Assembly (NCBI GenBank): GCA_026415495.1
Contig: JAOAGZ010000006.1
Location: 1-57,063, forward strand
Reading direction: 5' to 3'
Length of the DNA stretch: 57,063 bases
DNA from: Eximiradius proteiniborus
GTDB taxonomy: Bacteria > Bacteroidota > Ignavibacteria > Kapaibacteriales > UBA2268
The notes beneath the pieces are model-generated. The model saw nothing but the letters and a program-made list of their open reading frames with translations, had not been told where the DNA came from and ran no database searches. The translations under genes and the position numbers were made by a program. Positions 35,597 through 45,499 of this stretch are shown in pieces; position 1 is the stretch's first letter, and the number at the start of each line of letters is the position of its first letter.

Positions 35597-36633
35597 ATAT
35601 TCGATTCCTTAGGTTTATATGAAATATCTTCTTCAACAAGGTCTTCCTCAGTCAATGGACGAGTAATACGGACTGCCCGTTTACCATCGACTGAACCCGG
35701 ACGCCCTGCAAGTTTGCGTTTTCCACCAATAACAATCTCAATCTCTTCGTTAACTCGTTTTTTTAGCTTTATTACATCGCCCACTTTCAATTCCATCAAA
35801 TCGCCAACCGTTAGAGATGTCTTTCCTAATTCAGCTACAATAGGCAAATAAGTTGTGGAAATTTGCTGATTAAGGATTTGCATATTTTCTCTCATACGTT
35901 TTGGCGACTGCCTGCCCACTGTTGTTGTTACCTGCTGGCGATTAAGCTTTGCAAGCACTTCTTCAAGTGCAAAAGTCGGGAAACACAGGTTCATCAAAAA
36001 TGTGTGCACACCAACATTTACATCGAACGAAACAACAATTACAATTTCCGATGCGGGAGCTACCTGCACAAAGTCTGCTTCCATCTCTAATCGCTGAAAA
36101 CGAAAATCTATTTCAGCAATCGACCTCCAGGCATTTCGCAAATCGTACAATGCGTGTTCTATAATACCGCGAACTACTGCCTGCTCAATTGGAGTAATAG
36201 TGCGGGCTTTTGGCAGTTGCTCCGCCGAACCTCCAAGCAAACGTTCGACAATTGTCAGTGCAAGCTGAGGGCTTACCTCCAGAATACCGCTTCCGTCTGT
36301 TCCAACTATATCAAACACATACAGGCAACTTGGGTTCGATACCGAAAGAATATATTCGCTATAGAAAAGTTGGTCCACTGATGTAACTGTTATAGAAACA
36401 ACGGTTTGCAGTTTCGATACAAGGTAATATCCGAACACTTCCGCAAAGCTTTCGTGAACCGAACTTAATGTACGCACCTGATTTTTCGAAATACGGTTCG
36501 GGCGGCGGAAGTCGTAATTCGTGACATCGCCTTTTGCGTATTTCCCGCTCAGCACATCATCGACAGCCATTCGTCCGCTCGACATCTCACTGAGCAGACT
36601 GTCTATTTCGTGTTGTGATAAAACGTCAGCCAT
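35593..36633 (-). CDS. fliM: Flagellar motor switch protein FliM
   Basis: 346 residues. N-terminal CheY-binding peptide region [13 protein letters not shown] (conserved DxLL form), middle domain with [24 protein letters not shown] and [16 protein letters not shown], and C-terminal SpoA domain ([20 protein letters not shown]). Sets rotation direction on binding CheY-P. Follows fliL by 3 bp. Confidence 0.96.
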   Translation of the reverse strand: MADVLSQHEIDSLLSEMSSGRMAVDDVLSGKYAKGDVTNYDFRRPNRISKNQVRTLSSVHESFAEVFGYYLVSKLQTVVSITVTSVDQLFYSEYILSVSNPSCLYVFDIVGTDGSGILEVSPQLALTIVERLLGGSAEQLPKARTITPIEQAVVRGIIEHALYDLRNAWRSIAEIDFRFQRLEMEADFVQVAPASEIVIVVSFDVNVGVHTFLMNLCFPTFALEEVLAKLNRQQVTTTVGRQSPKRMRENMQILNQQISTTYLPIVAELGKTSLTVGDLMELKVGDVIKLKKRVNEEIEIVIGGKRKLAGRPGSVDGKRAVRITRPLTEEDLVEEDISYKPKESNI

Positions 36634-36636
36634 AAT

Positions 36637-37266
36637 CTATTCTTGAATAATAAATTCTTGTATAGTAACATTCACCAATTGTAATTCATAATCTCGGAAT
36701 ACCGGACGAAGCTCTTTCTTAACAAGCTCTGGTATTTCCGGTCTTTTTTCAAGTAATTCTTCTTTTGTATATGAAGCAATCATATTGTTCAATGTGCTAC
36801 GAATTCTTGCCATCATTTTTTTTATTATTGGGTGCTCCATATTTACAGCACCTTCTTTCACAAGTGTTTTATATTCATCGTTTTCTTTGTCCATTAGTCT
36901 GAATTCAAAACCAAAATTTACCACAACGAACACAGAGGCTGCACCTTTTGGGTTTGTGGTTATGCGACCTGTCTCCATTAATGCAATGTCTTCAAGCTTA
37001 GCTAAGTAATCTTCATCCTCTCCTTCCGCGTTTTCTTTGGATTTCGAAACATTTTCTGTTTTTCCCTTTTGCTCTGCGCCACCTGATTGTTGCACTCCCA
37101 TAAATTTAGAAGCGAAGAACACACCTAATATCACGCCAAGCACAATAATAACCAATATTCCCGCCGCAGCGCCAATCATCAAAGGTAGTGATACACCCAG
37201 CGATTTCTTCTCTTTCTTCAAAGGCTCGTGAACAACCTCTTCGCCTTGTTGTTTTTCTTCTGCCAT
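36637..37266 (-). CDS. fliL: Flagellar basal body-associated protein FliL
   Basis: 209 residues from ATG 37266, which has GGAGG 8 nt upstream; an ATG four codons earlier would overlap that site. A charged N-terminus, one transmembrane helix (about 32-55, LMIGAAAGILVIIVLGVILG), a Gly/Lys linker and a periplasmic domain (VFVVVNFGFEFRL, then IIKKMMARIRSTLNNMI). Stabilises stators at the motor. First gene of fliLMNO. Confidence 0.9.
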   Translation of the reverse strand: MAEEKQQGEEVVHEPLKKEKKSLGVSLPLMIGAAAGILVIIVLGVILGVFFASKFMGVQQSGGAEQKGKTENVSKSKENAEGEDEDYLAKLEDIALMETGRITTNPKGAASVFVVVNFGFEFRLMDKENDEYKTLVKEGAVNMEHPIIKKMMARIRSTLNNMIASYTKEELLEKRPEIPELVKKELRPVFRDYELQLVNVTIQEFIIQE

Positions 37267-37560
37267 TATTTCCTCCAATTACATTTATCGTCAATTACTT
37301 AAAAATCTTTATTTAGCAATTTGTATAAGAAAATATAATGCCAAAATTTTATTCCTAATCTAATACTATATCTAATCCTACATCTTACTTGCAGTTACTG
37401 ATTTCTGCATTGCTTTTCAACAAATATTAAGTCAAAACAACTGTTTACTATTAGCAATTTAGTCGAAATATCTACTAATTAAGACGAAAGAAAATTAATT
37501 TTATTCATTTATTTACAATTGCAGAAATACAATCACTGTGCAGTTATTATTTTGGGGTAT

Positions 37561-37598
37561 TGAATAAAAAAAGTGGCTGTTCCGGGAACAACCACTTT
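37561..37598 (-). terminator. Terminator of the rpsR transcript; surrounding gap
   Basis: AAAGTGGTTGTTCC pairs with GGAACAGCCACTTT, with a T-run on the minus strand, 25 bp after the rpsR stop. The 357-bp gap between fliL and rpsR (37267-37623) otherwise is A/T-rich. I find no sigma-28 or sigma-54 site for the fliL operon in it. Confidence 0.82.
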
Positions 37599-37623
37599 CT
37601 TCATTTCAAATATATAGAAAATA

Positions 37624-37893
37624 TCATGCAATATCCTGAGCTACGAAAGGCATCAAAGCCAAATGGCGCGCGTGCTTAATTGCAGCTGCAATCTGACGTT
37701 GCTGATATGCAGTAACTCCTGTAATACGGCGAGGAAGAATTTTTCCCTGGTCGTTTGTAAATTTCTGCAAAAGTTTCACATCAAGATAATCAACAACTTT
37801 TGCATCTTTCAATGGATTTTGCTTTTTGCGAACAGTGCGTTGCTTGTTGTTCTTAAAATTGCTGCTTGTTTGCATTGGATAGATTGCGTTCAT
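37624..37893 (-). CDS. rpsR: 30S ribosomal protein S18
   Basis: 89 residues. Conserved core [50 protein letters not shown]. Binds 16S rRNA with S6. AAGGAGG precedes the ATG, overlapping the end of rpmE. Its usual partner rpsF is not adjacent. Confidence 0.96.
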   Translation of the reverse strand: MNAIYPMQTSSNFKNNKQRTVRKKQNPLKDAKVVDYLDVKLLQKFTNDQGKILPRRITGVTAYQQRQIAAAIKHARHLALMPFVAQDIA

Positions 37894-37897
37894 TTTA

Positions 37898-38131
37898 TTA
37901 TTTCCTCCTTGCTTCCATCATTGATTTTGATTTTTCGAAACGCTTATTGAAGCGGTCAACACGTCCTGCGGTATCTACAAGCACTTGCTTGCCTGTATAG
38001 AATGGATGCGATTTCGAATCGATGTCCAACACCAAACGGTCCTTATTTATGCAGGAACGAGTTTTAAAAGTTGTTCCATCTGTCATCACTACTTCAACAG
38101 TATGATAGTATGGATGAATTCCTTTTTTCAT
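37898..38131 (-). CDS. rpmE: 50S ribosomal protein L31 (zinc-free form)
   Basis: 77 residues. [14 protein letters not shown], then [25 protein letters not shown], the L31 signature. The zinc-binding cysteines of the C+ form are replaced (MTDGT where CxxC would be; DSKSH for CSKCH), so this is a C- form. Such versions remain functional in low zinc. Lies 4 bp before rpsR. Confidence 0.93.
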   Translation of the reverse strand: MKKGIHPYYHTVEVVMTDGTTFKTRSCINKDRLVLDIDSKSHPFYTGKQVLVDTAGRVDRFNKRFEKSKSMMEARRK

Positions 38132-38149
38132 TTTCTCGACCTATTTATT

Positions 38150-38323
38150 TTATTTACTAATGTCAATATTGTTAATTTGGTCTAAAGTATCAACCTTCAC
38201 GAATTTTTCGAGGAAGCGAGTTGTTCCTGCTTCGCTGCGATAACCTTTGATAATTTTTACACTTATCTTTTCGTCAACTTTCTTTTTCTTTAGTTTATCG
38301 CCGAATGTTTGCTGTTTAGCCAT
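38150..38323 (-). CDS. Small basic protein, possible ribosomal protein bL38-like
   Basis: 57 residues, 18 bp upstream of rpmE and in the same direction. It starts MAKQQTFGDKLKKKK, then KISVKIIKGYRSEAG, RFLEKFVKV and a short acidic helix. Very basic N-terminus. The layout recalls the small DUF4295 protein found in Bacteroidetes ribosomes (bL38), which also starts MAKK-T and has an IK-x-x-K...G-Y/T-F-E core, but the match is weak. Its position in a ribosomal operon supports a ribosome-related role. ATG 38323 has a weak GAGA site. Confidence 0.6.
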   Translation of the reverse strand: MAKQQTFGDKLKKKKVDEKISVKIIKGYRSEAGTTRFLEKFVKVDTLDQINNIDISK

Positions 38324-38504
38324 TTTTCATTCTCAATTTTATTATTCACATAATTTTAAGATTACAAATATAACTTTTTCATTTGATTTTACAAAAGAAA
38401 TTTTATGAAAAGAAAATTTTTGCAATTAATATTATTTTATCACTATTTTTTTACCAAAATTTTCATTATATTTTCATCATTGAGTTTTATCTAAATAATT
38501 AATT

Positions 38505-40031
38505 ATGCTGGCTATAACGAGAAAAATCATTGTCGAGAGTGGTATTATTACTGAAGTTCTGCACTCCGACAATTTGGAATTAATTATAGACGGACATTCA
38601 TATAAGTTTCCGCCCGGTGCTACGGCAGTTGTCGGGTTTGTTGATTGCCACGGACATATCGCAGGCTACGGAATGAGACTTTCGGAAGTCTCTCTGAAAG
38701 ACTGCAAAAGCATTCACGATTGCATTGCAAAATTGCAAAATACGAAATTATTCCGCGGAAACTGGATTACTGCTTTCGGATGGAACCACGAAAACTGGAC
38801 TGAAAACAGCCTACCCACAAAAGAATTGCTCGATGAAGCTTTCCCCGATACACCTGTTTATCTTACCCGGCAAGATGGGCACTCTGCTTTAGTTAATTCT
38901 GCTGCTCTCAAAATTGCTTATATTAACGAACTCACGACAAACCCACAAGGCGGCGAAATTGTTCGTTCTTATGATGGCAAACCCACAGGAATGCTTATCG
39001 ACAATGCTATGGCTCTTGTCGAAAAGCACATCCCGGATTATTCTCTTGAACAATACACCGAATTCATCAAAACCGCTCTTTCGGAACTTGCCCGATATGG
39101 GATAACACAGGCACACGATATGGATGTCGAAACCCGCTTTGTCCCTATTTTTAACGAACTTGAACTTGCGGGCGAGATGCCGGTTCGTGTGAAATCGTTT
39201 GTGCGAGCGCAAAATAATGAATGGTTACGCGATTGCGTCCTTCCATACAAAGGCAACTTTTTCAAAGTGCAGGGACTAAAATATTTTCTTGATGGAGCAT
39301 TGGGTTCCTATGGTGCAGCCCTTACTCGCGGCTACGACGACAACGAAACAAAAAGCGGATTTCTCCTGCTCGACGAAAACACGCTCAAGAACCGTGCAAA
39401 ACGTGGTATTTTAAGCGGTTTCGATATTGCAATTCACGCTATTGGCGATTCTGCTGTAAACACGGCTCTGAACGTTGCCGAAAAGCTTCGCTCGGATAGC
39501 TTGCTCGAAGGAAGTGGCACAATTAGAATCGAACACGCTCAAATGGTTCTGCCAAACGATTTGCCTCGATTTGCCAAACTAAATGTAGTCGCCTCTGTGC
39601 AACCTTATCATTTCACATCAGACACCAATGGAATGGCTCAAAAACGAATTGGCTCGCGGATGAGATTTTCTTATCTCTGGGAATCTTTTATTCAACAAGG
39701 TGCAACTATTATTGCAGGAAGCGACTTCCCGATAGAAAAGCCCTCTGTTATCGACGGCATTCGTTCTTTTCTTACCCGTAAGTCCTCTCTTGATGGAACA
39801 ATTATCTCACCAAATGAACGGCTTTCAATTTTCGAAGCACTCGATGCATATTGCGTCGCTCCTCATAGAGTTCATAATGAAAGCGCACATTTTGGTTGCA
39901 TAGAAGCTGGTAAAACAGCTGACATAACTGTTCTTTCTGCTAATCCTTATTTATTGCAGAATGAACCCGAAATGCCAATCGATGTTCTCGCTACGATAGT
40001 TGGCGGAAAAGTCGCTTTTCTGAACTCTTAG
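38505..40031 (+). CDS. Amidohydrolase of the YtcJ type
   Basis: 508 residues. Metal-site motif VDCHGHIAGYG near residue 47, TAFGWNHENW, PVYLTRQDGHSALVNSAAL, LDGALGSYGAALTRGY, the His-containing IAIHAIGDSAVN, and IIAGSDFPIEKPSVIDGI with the catalytic Asp. These match the Amidohydro_3 group, most of whose members have no defined substrate. Cytosolic, no signal peptide. It is divergent from the ribosomal block and stands alone before uvrD. Confidence 0.88.
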   Translation: MLAITRKIIVESGIITEVLHSDNLELIIDGHSYKFPPGATAVVGFVDCHGHIAGYGMRLSEVSLKDCKSIHDCIAKLQNTKLFRGNWITAFGWNHENWTENSLPTKELLDEAFPDTPVYLTRQDGHSALVNSAALKIAYINELTTNPQGGEIVRSYDGKPTGMLIDNAMALVEKHIPDYSLEQYTEFIKTALSELARYGITQAHDMDVETRFVPIFNELELAGEMPVRVKSFVRAQNNEWLRDCVLPYKGNFFKVQGLKYFLDGALGSYGAALTRGYDDNETKSGFLLLDENTLKNRAKRGILSGFDIAIHAIGDSAVNTALNVAEKLRSDSLLEGSGTIRIEHAQMVLPNDLPRFAKLNVVASVQPYHFTSDTNGMAQKRIGSRMRFSYLWESFIQQGATIIAGSDFPIEKPSVIDGIRSFLTRKSSLDGTIISPNERLSIFEALDAYCVAPHRVHNESAHFGCIEAGKTADITVLSANPYLLQNEPEMPIDVLATIVGGKVAFLNS

Positions 40032-40205
40032 TATTCTATTTAGAAAATTGCTTAATTCCATTTCGTTTTTAATTTGAAAATGTAATAGAAGCGAAACTAT
40101 TTTCATTCAAATAGCTAATCTAATACAATCTAATTTAGTTCCAACTCCTTTGGTTAGTTAGATAAATATGATTAATTTTGAAATTTAATTTGGCAGATTT
40201 TAATT

Positions 40206-42455
40206 ATGACAGATAGATTAGGTTCAAATCTCGTCCCGGAACAAATCTTACAAGGACTGAACGAACAGCAAGCCGCCGCAGTAAAAGCAAAAAACGGTCC
40301 CGTGCTTATTGTTGCCGGGGCAGGCAGTGGCAAAACCAAAGTGCTTACACACCGTATTGCTTATCTTGTGGCAAGCGGAGTTTCCCCAAGAAATATATTA
40401 GCACTCACATTTACAAACAAAGCCGCCAACGAAATGAAGCAACGTATTGCCTCGCTTGTGGGCAGTCGCGACGCTGCACTTATCCGTGCCGGCACTTTCC
40501 ATTCGATTTTTGCTCGTCTGCTTCGTCAAAGTGCGGACTTTATCAACTATACATCAGATTTTACTATTTACGACTCGGAGGACTCGCTAAGCGCCATTAA
40601 GAAAATTTTCAAGGAAAAGTCCTTGCCTGAAAAACCGCTTAGCCCTCAACAAGTTGCTTCGATTATTTCCAAAGCAAAAAACCGACTCCAAACCTGGCAA
40701 TCGATTTACGACAGCGCCCGAAACCCCCAGGAAAAAATGTTCGCTGAAATATATAAGCTCTACGAAGAACGCCTTCGCGATAGCAACGCAATGGATTTTG
40801 ACGACCTGCTCTGGAACTTTATTCGTTTGCTCGAAGAACATTCAGATGTGCTTGAATTTTATCAGGACACTTTCCGCTACATTATGGTTGATGAATATCA
40901 GGACACAAACCACGCTCAATATGTTGCTATTCGCCTGCTCTCGAAAAAATATCAGAACATCTGCGTTGTCGGCGACGACGCACAAAGTATCTACGGTTGG
41001 CGCGGTGCCGATATTCAAAATATACTTGAATTCAAACGCGACTATCCACACGCAAAAATTTTCAAACTTGAACAAAATTATCGCTCCACCAAAACTATTC
41101 TCGAAGCCGCTCATTCAGTTATTCAGAACAACACTTATCAAATCAAGAAAAAGCTTTTCACCGACAACGAATCGGGCGATTTAATCGACCTTGTCGAGTG
41201 CAGTTCGGACCGTGAAGAAGCTGAATTTGTCGTTTCAAGAATTAACAAACTTTCTGAAAGCGGTATTCCTCTTAATGAAATTTGCATTCTATACAGAACA
41301 AACGCTCAATCGCTCGAATTCGAAAAATCCTGCAGGAAATACAGTATTCCTTACATAGTTGTTGGCGGTATGTCCTTCTACAAAAGGAAGGAAGTAAAAG
41401 ATGTACTGGCATATTTGCGAACTCTAATCAATCCACGCGACCGCGAAGCAATTCTTCGAATTATCAACGAGCCGGCAAGAGGAATCGGCGAAACTTCTCT
41501 GAAACATATTAATTCTTATGCAATAGAAAATGGACTTTCATTTTTCGAAGCATTGAAAAATGCAGATAATATCGAAGGGCTTGTCCCAAAATCAAAAAAT
41601 GCAATCAAGCATTTCGTCGAATTTATTGAAAATTATCGCCAAAAACTCACCAGCGAAGACTATTCCACAGTCGTAGCTGAATTCATCAAAAAAACCGGAC
41701 TAATCGAGTTCTACCAAGAAATCGGAACGGACGAAGCTTACGACCGCATCGAAAATATCGAACAGGTAGTAAGCGACATCTCCTATTTTGCTGAGGAAAA
41801 CCCCGACAGCACTCTCAACGACTACATCCAGCAAATGTCTTTGGTTGCCGATATCGACTCAAGCGACCTGACAAAAGAACGCCTCCCGATTATGACTCTG
41901 CATTCAGCAAAAGGGCTCGAATTTAAGCACGTGTTTATTGCCGGTATCGAAGACGGAACTTTTCCTATTTCGCGAGCTACCTTCAGCAAAGACGAAGAAG
42001 AGGAAGAACGCCGACTGTTCTATGTTGGAATTACCCGGGCTAAAGAAAAATTAACGCTAACTTATGCCCGTAGCAGAATGAAATTTGGCGATATTATGAT
42101 GCAAAAACCATCTTATTTCCTCAAAGAAATAGACCCAAGCCTGATTCGACAATTGAACACTTCGGGCGCACCAATTAGTTCAGCAAAATCTAACTTCAAC
42201 TCGCACTCCTTCAAATCCAACCATTACGAACAGCAACCCGACAACGATTATTCATATTCGCAAATAGAAAAAACTGTTTATGATTTTCGCATTGGCGATT
42301 TAGTTCGCCACAGTCAGTTCGGAGTCGGGAAAATCACAGGATTAAGCGGTGAAGGCTCTATGCGAAAAGCAACTGTCAATTTTGCCAATATCGGAAAGAA
42401 ACTTTTGCTGCTTCAATATGCAAAACTTGAAATAATCAAACAGGCAGAGCAATGA
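40206..42455 (+). CDS. UvrD/PcrA-type DNA helicase
   Basis: 749 residues, superfamily 1A. Walker A VAGAGSGKT (36-44), LALTFTNKAANEMKQRI, AGTFHSIFARLL, VDEYQDTNHAQYVAI, GDDAQSIYGWRGADI, QNYRSTKTIL, TLHSAKGLEF and FYVGITRAKEKL. A C-terminal Tudor-like segment (FRIGDLVRHSQFGVGKI) matches the RNA-polymerase-contact domain of PcrA/UvrD. A 3'-5' helicase in excision repair and replication-transcription conflict. Overlaps ftsW by 4 bp. Confidence 0.95.
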   Translation: MTDRLGSNLVPEQILQGLNEQQAAAVKAKNGPVLIVAGAGSGKTKVLTHRIAYLVASGVSPRNILALTFTNKAANEMKQRIASLVGSRDAALIRAGTFHSIFARLLRQSADFINYTSDFTIYDSEDSLSAIKKIFKEKSLPEKPLSPQQVASIISKAKNRLQTWQSIYDSARNPQEKMFAEIYKLYEERLRDSNAMDFDDLLWNFIRLLEEHSDVLEFYQDTFRYIMVDEYQDTNHAQYVAIRLLSKKYQNICVVGDDAQSIYGWRGADIQNILEFKRDYPHAKIFKLEQNYRSTKTILEAAHSVIQNNTYQIKKKLFTDNESGDLIDLVECSSDREEAEFVVSRINKLSESGIPLNEICILYRTNAQSLEFEKSCRKYSIPYIVVGGMSFYKRKEVKDVLAYLRTLINPRDREAILRIINEPARGIGETSLKHINSYAIENGLSFFEALKNADNIEGLVPKSKNAIKHFVEFIENYRQKLTSEDYSTVVAEFIKKTGLIEFYQEIGTDEAYDRIENIEQVVSDISYFAEENPDSTLNDYIQQMSLVADIDSSDLTKERLPIMTLHSAKGLEFKHVFIAGIEDGTFPISRATFSKDEEEEERRLFYVGITRAKEKLTLTYARSRMKFGDIMMQKPSYFLKEIDPSLIRQLNTSGAPISSAKSNFNSHSFKSNHYEQQPDNDYSYSQIEKTVYDFRIGDLVRHSQFGVGKITGLSGEGSMRKATVNFANIGKKLLLLQYAKLEIIKQAEQ

Positions 42456-43600
42456 AAAAAAATGTCGGATATGTCGATTGGCTGATACTAATTCCTGTTG
42501 TTGGACTTATGGTGTTCAGCCTTGCGTTTGTTTATTCGGCGAGTGCAACAATAGCCGAAATGAAATTCGGTATGCCCGAAAAATTAGTTCTCAATCATAG
42601 TATAAGAGTATTTGCCGGAATTATCTTAATGCTAATTATTTCAAGAATAGATTATCACGTCTGGCAGAAAATCAGCAAGCCTCTGCTACTTACAAGCATT
42701 ATTTTGCTGGTGGTCGTGCTATTCGCAGGCGAAGCCGCAAAAGGTGCCTCGCGTTGGTTGCGTCTTGGATTTTTCAGCTTTCAGCCTTCTGAACTTGCAA
42801 AATTTGCTATGGTGTTGCATTTCGCTACACTTCTAACGCGAAAGCAAGATGTAATAAAGGACTTCAAGCAAGGCTTTTTACCATTTGTAGTGTGGACTCT
42901 GATTATTTGCGGGCTAATCGCTTTGCAGCCCAATTTTTCGACTATGATTGTAATTTTCTTTATTTCCATTGCTCTTATGTTTATCGGAAATGTAAATTTA
43001 ATATATTTATTAGCAACCGGACTTATCGGAATTGCTTCTGCCGGAGTGTATGCAATTAGTGCAACTTACAGAATGAACAGAATTAAAGCTTTTTTAGGTT
43101 TGGGCGGCGACTCTCATCCGATTGAAACAGTAAACTATCAGTTAAATCAAGCGCTTATCGCTATTGGCAATGGCGGGCTATTCGGTGTCGGACCCGGGCA
43201 AAACCGTCAGAGTCATCTGTTCCTCCCAGAATCATACGGGGACTTCATTTTCTCAATTGTTGGCGAAGAATACGGATTTTTCGGCTTGCTTATTATCATC
43301 CTTGCTTTCGCAATTATTTTCTGGCGTGGAATGATAATTGCAAAAAAAGCACCTGACAATTTCGGCTACTTCCTTGCTGTTGGTATCATTACTACATTTG
43401 CAATTTATGTGTTTGTCAATGCAGGTGTCAATACAGGGCTTTTGCCAACAACTGGTGTTCCGATGCCGTTTATTAGTTACGGCGGAACTGCTGTAATTTT
43501 TTATTCAGCGGCAATTGGCGTGCTCCTGAATATTTCTGCCCAAGCCGGAGTTTTTCCTAAAACTATAAAAAATAAACCAAAGGAGAACGAAATTGAATAA
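42452..43600 (+). CDS. ftsW: FtsW-type peptidoglycan glycosyltransferase (SEDS)
   Basis: 382 residues, about ten transmembrane helices. SEDS motifs: GASRWLRLGFFSFQPSELAK, HPIETVNYQLNQALIAIGNG, GVGPGQNRQSHLFLPESYGDF (catalytic Asp region), NTGLLPTTGVPMPFISYGG. Polymerises septal peptidoglycan with a class B PBP. FtsW is favoured over RodA by the YQ-NQA and GQ-x-xxHLFLPE-xGDF motifs. It is not in a dcw cluster here. Confidence 0.9.
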   Translation: MKKNVGYVDWLILIPVVGLMVFSLAFVYSASATIAEMKFGMPEKLVLNHSIRVFAGIILMLIISRIDYHVWQKISKPLLLTSIILLVVVLFAGEAAKGASRWLRLGFFSFQPSELAKFAMVLHFATLLTRKQDVIKDFKQGFLPFVVWTLIICGLIALQPNFSTMIVIFFISIALMFIGNVNLIYLLATGLIGIASAGVYAISATYRMNRIKAFLGLGGDSHPIETVNYQLNQALIAIGNGGLFGVGPGQNRQSHLFLPESYGDFIFSIVGEEYGFFGLLIIILAFAIIFWRGMIIAKKAPDNFGYFLAVGIITTFAIYVFVNAGVNTGLLPTTGVPMPFISYGGTAVIFYSAAIGVLLNISAQAGVFPKTIKNKPKENEIE

Positions 43601-43856
43601 ATTATCCGTGCTGATTTTTCTGTTTTTTGCAGTTGTTACCTTTCTGCTGCACAGGTTCGAACTTGCTGCGGCAAACTTTATTGCTTTCATTGGGTTTGCG
43701 ATGTTCGAATACAGGCTCAATCTCGTCGTCCGATTTCGACTGCAACATATCTGGGAATATCGTTTCCGTCGAATTGGTTTATTAGTTGGCTATCTTGCCA
43801 CAACTGCAATATTTGTGATGATTGCACTTCGTTTCCTGAAAATTTATAACTTTTGA
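43593..43856 (+). CDS. Small membrane protein between ftsW and bshC
   Basis: 87 residues with three hydrophobic segments (about 3-20, 24-40 and 63-82) and Arg-rich loops (VVRFRLQHIWEYRFRRI). Starts with TTG 43593, supported by AGGAG 8 nt upstream; it overlaps the ftsW stop by 8 bp. The family is not recognised. Tight packing implies translation in the ftsW-bshC operon. Confidence 0.65.
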   Translation: MNKLSVLIFLFFAVVTFLLHRFELAAANFIAFIGFAMFEYRLNLVVRFRLQHIWEYRFRRIGLLVGYLATTAIFVMIALRFLKIYNF

Positions 43857-43858
43857 TT

Positions 43859-45484
43859 ATGCTTTTCATTGATTTTTCCGAAATTCCACAAAACGGCAAC
43901 TTCTTCCGCAAGTTTTCCGAAGGCGACAGATTTGCTCTATCTCGTTTTGCAGATATTTCGGAAACAGAAAACAAATCATTTCTTATTCGCAAAGCTCAAA
44001 AGTTCGCTAATCGGCAACTTACGCATAAGATAATTACGGACACGATGCAATTGCTTGATTTGTCCGAATCGCAAAAAGCGAATATTTCGCTCTCATCCCA
44101 ATCAAACACTTTATTTGTTTCCACCGGGCAACAGGTTGGTTTTCTGGGCGGAGCTCTCTATACTTGCCTGAAAATAGCAACTGCAATAAATATTGCAAAT
44201 AAACTTCAGGCGAAGCACCCGGAACTTCATATAGTCCCGGTTTTCTGGCTCGAAGACAACGACCACGACGCAAAAGAAGCAGCCGAAATTTATGTTTTCG
44301 ATGCAAATCACACTCCGCGTCTGCTTCACCCGGAATACTCACACTACGAAAATACACCTGTTTCTGAACTCGTTTTTGACGAAAAAATCGAACAAACTAT
44401 CGACGAAATAATCGACACTCTCCCCTTTTCGCCGAACAAGGAGCAACTTGCCGACACCATTCGCTCGATATATTGCAAGGGCAATCGCTGGTCGGACGCA
44501 ATGCTTCAGTTTTATCAAATGCTATTCAAAAGCTACGGTTTGCTTTTTGTTTCGGCTGCGGCTGTCCGCAAAAGCGGTGCAATTGCCCTCCTTGCGAATA
44601 CAAATTTTGCTTCATCAGATAATTTCAAAAAATTATTTGATATATTTTCGAAAAACAAAGCTTTGCTAACGAGTTACGGGCATTCAATAAATATTTCTTT
44701 CGACTATTTCAACTATTGCAAGCACACGGAAGGCAAAAGATTTTCTATACGCACAGTTTCTCCGGAAAACTCTCTATTTTCAGTAAATCATTGCCAATAC
44801 ACTTACAACGAGATTGCCTCGGATATTTTCCGAAATCCGTGTTCTTTCTCGCCAAAGGCGATTCTGCGACCAGTTTTTCAGGAAATTTGCCTTCCTTCGG
44901 TTATGTATGTGCTTGGTCCGGGCGAAATTTCATATTTCGCAATGTTAAAGGAAGCTTATGAATTTTTCGGTGTGGATTTTCCGCCTGTTACCAACAGAGC
45001 TATGGCTTGCTTCCTGCCCGAAAGGCATATTCATTTTATCGTGCAGAATAATATTGATTTTGCTAAGTTTTTCGAGCCTTTAAATAAATTCGAAAGTTTT
45101 TTGAGTAATTTAGTAATTGACGACACATCGGACAAAATTTTTGAGCAAGTGAAAAACGAAATTCAGCAAAGCTTTTCGCAGCTAACCCCACTGCTTAGCC
45201 AAGCCGACCAATCACTTCTGAGAACGCAGGAAAGCTACGTTCACAAATCATCTGAACTAATTGACAACTTACAGAAAAAATATTTTGCGGCACTGAAAAA
45301 GAAAAACACCGATTACGTAAGCAAGTTCAGAAAAATCCGGACTATTCTTTTGCCAAATGAACGCTTGCAGGAACGTCAGATTTCACCAATAAATTTTATA
45401 AATATCTATGGATTTGAAAATTTTTCTAAAATTTTAAATGAAATAGCCGATAATTACGTTAAAGGATTTATAATTTATTCATAA
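43859..45484 (+). CDS. bshC: Putative bacillithiol synthase (cysteine-adding enzyme)
   Basis: 541 residues, family-typical. Key segments: VSTGQQVGFLGGALYTCLKI, PVFWLEDNDHDAKEAAEI, RSIYCKGNRWSDAM, LRPVFQEICLPSVMYVLGPG, and a C-terminal coiled coil (QADQSLLRTQESYVHKSSEL). It joins cysteine to glucosaminyl-malate to give bacillithiol or its methylated form, the thiol found in Bacteroidetes and Chlorobi. bshA and bshB are not in the window. ATG 43859 replaces an upstream TTG. Confidence 0.93.
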   Translation: MLFIDFSEIPQNGNFFRKFSEGDRFALSRFADISETENKSFLIRKAQKFANRQLTHKIITDTMQLLDLSESQKANISLSSQSNTLFVSTGQQVGFLGGALYTCLKIATAINIANKLQAKHPELHIVPVFWLEDNDHDAKEAAEIYVFDANHTPRLLHPEYSHYENTPVSELVFDEKIEQTIDEIIDTLPFSPNKEQLADTIRSIYCKGNRWSDAMLQFYQMLFKSYGLLFVSAAAVRKSGAIALLANTNFASSDNFKKLFDIFSKNKALLTSYGHSINISFDYFNYCKHTEGKRFSIRTVSPENSLFSVNHCQYTYNEIASDIFRNPCSFSPKAILRPVFQEICLPSVMYVLGPGEISYFAMLKEAYEFFGVDFPPVTNRAMACFLPERHIHFIVQNNIDFAKFFEPLNKFESFLSNLVIDDTSDKIFEQVKNEIQQSFSQLTPLLSQADQSLLRTQESYVHKSSELIDNLQKKYFAALKKKNTDYVSKFRKIRTILLPNERLQERQISPINFINIYGFENFSKILNEIADNYVKGFIIYS

Positions 45485-45499
45485 TTCAGGGACGAACTG

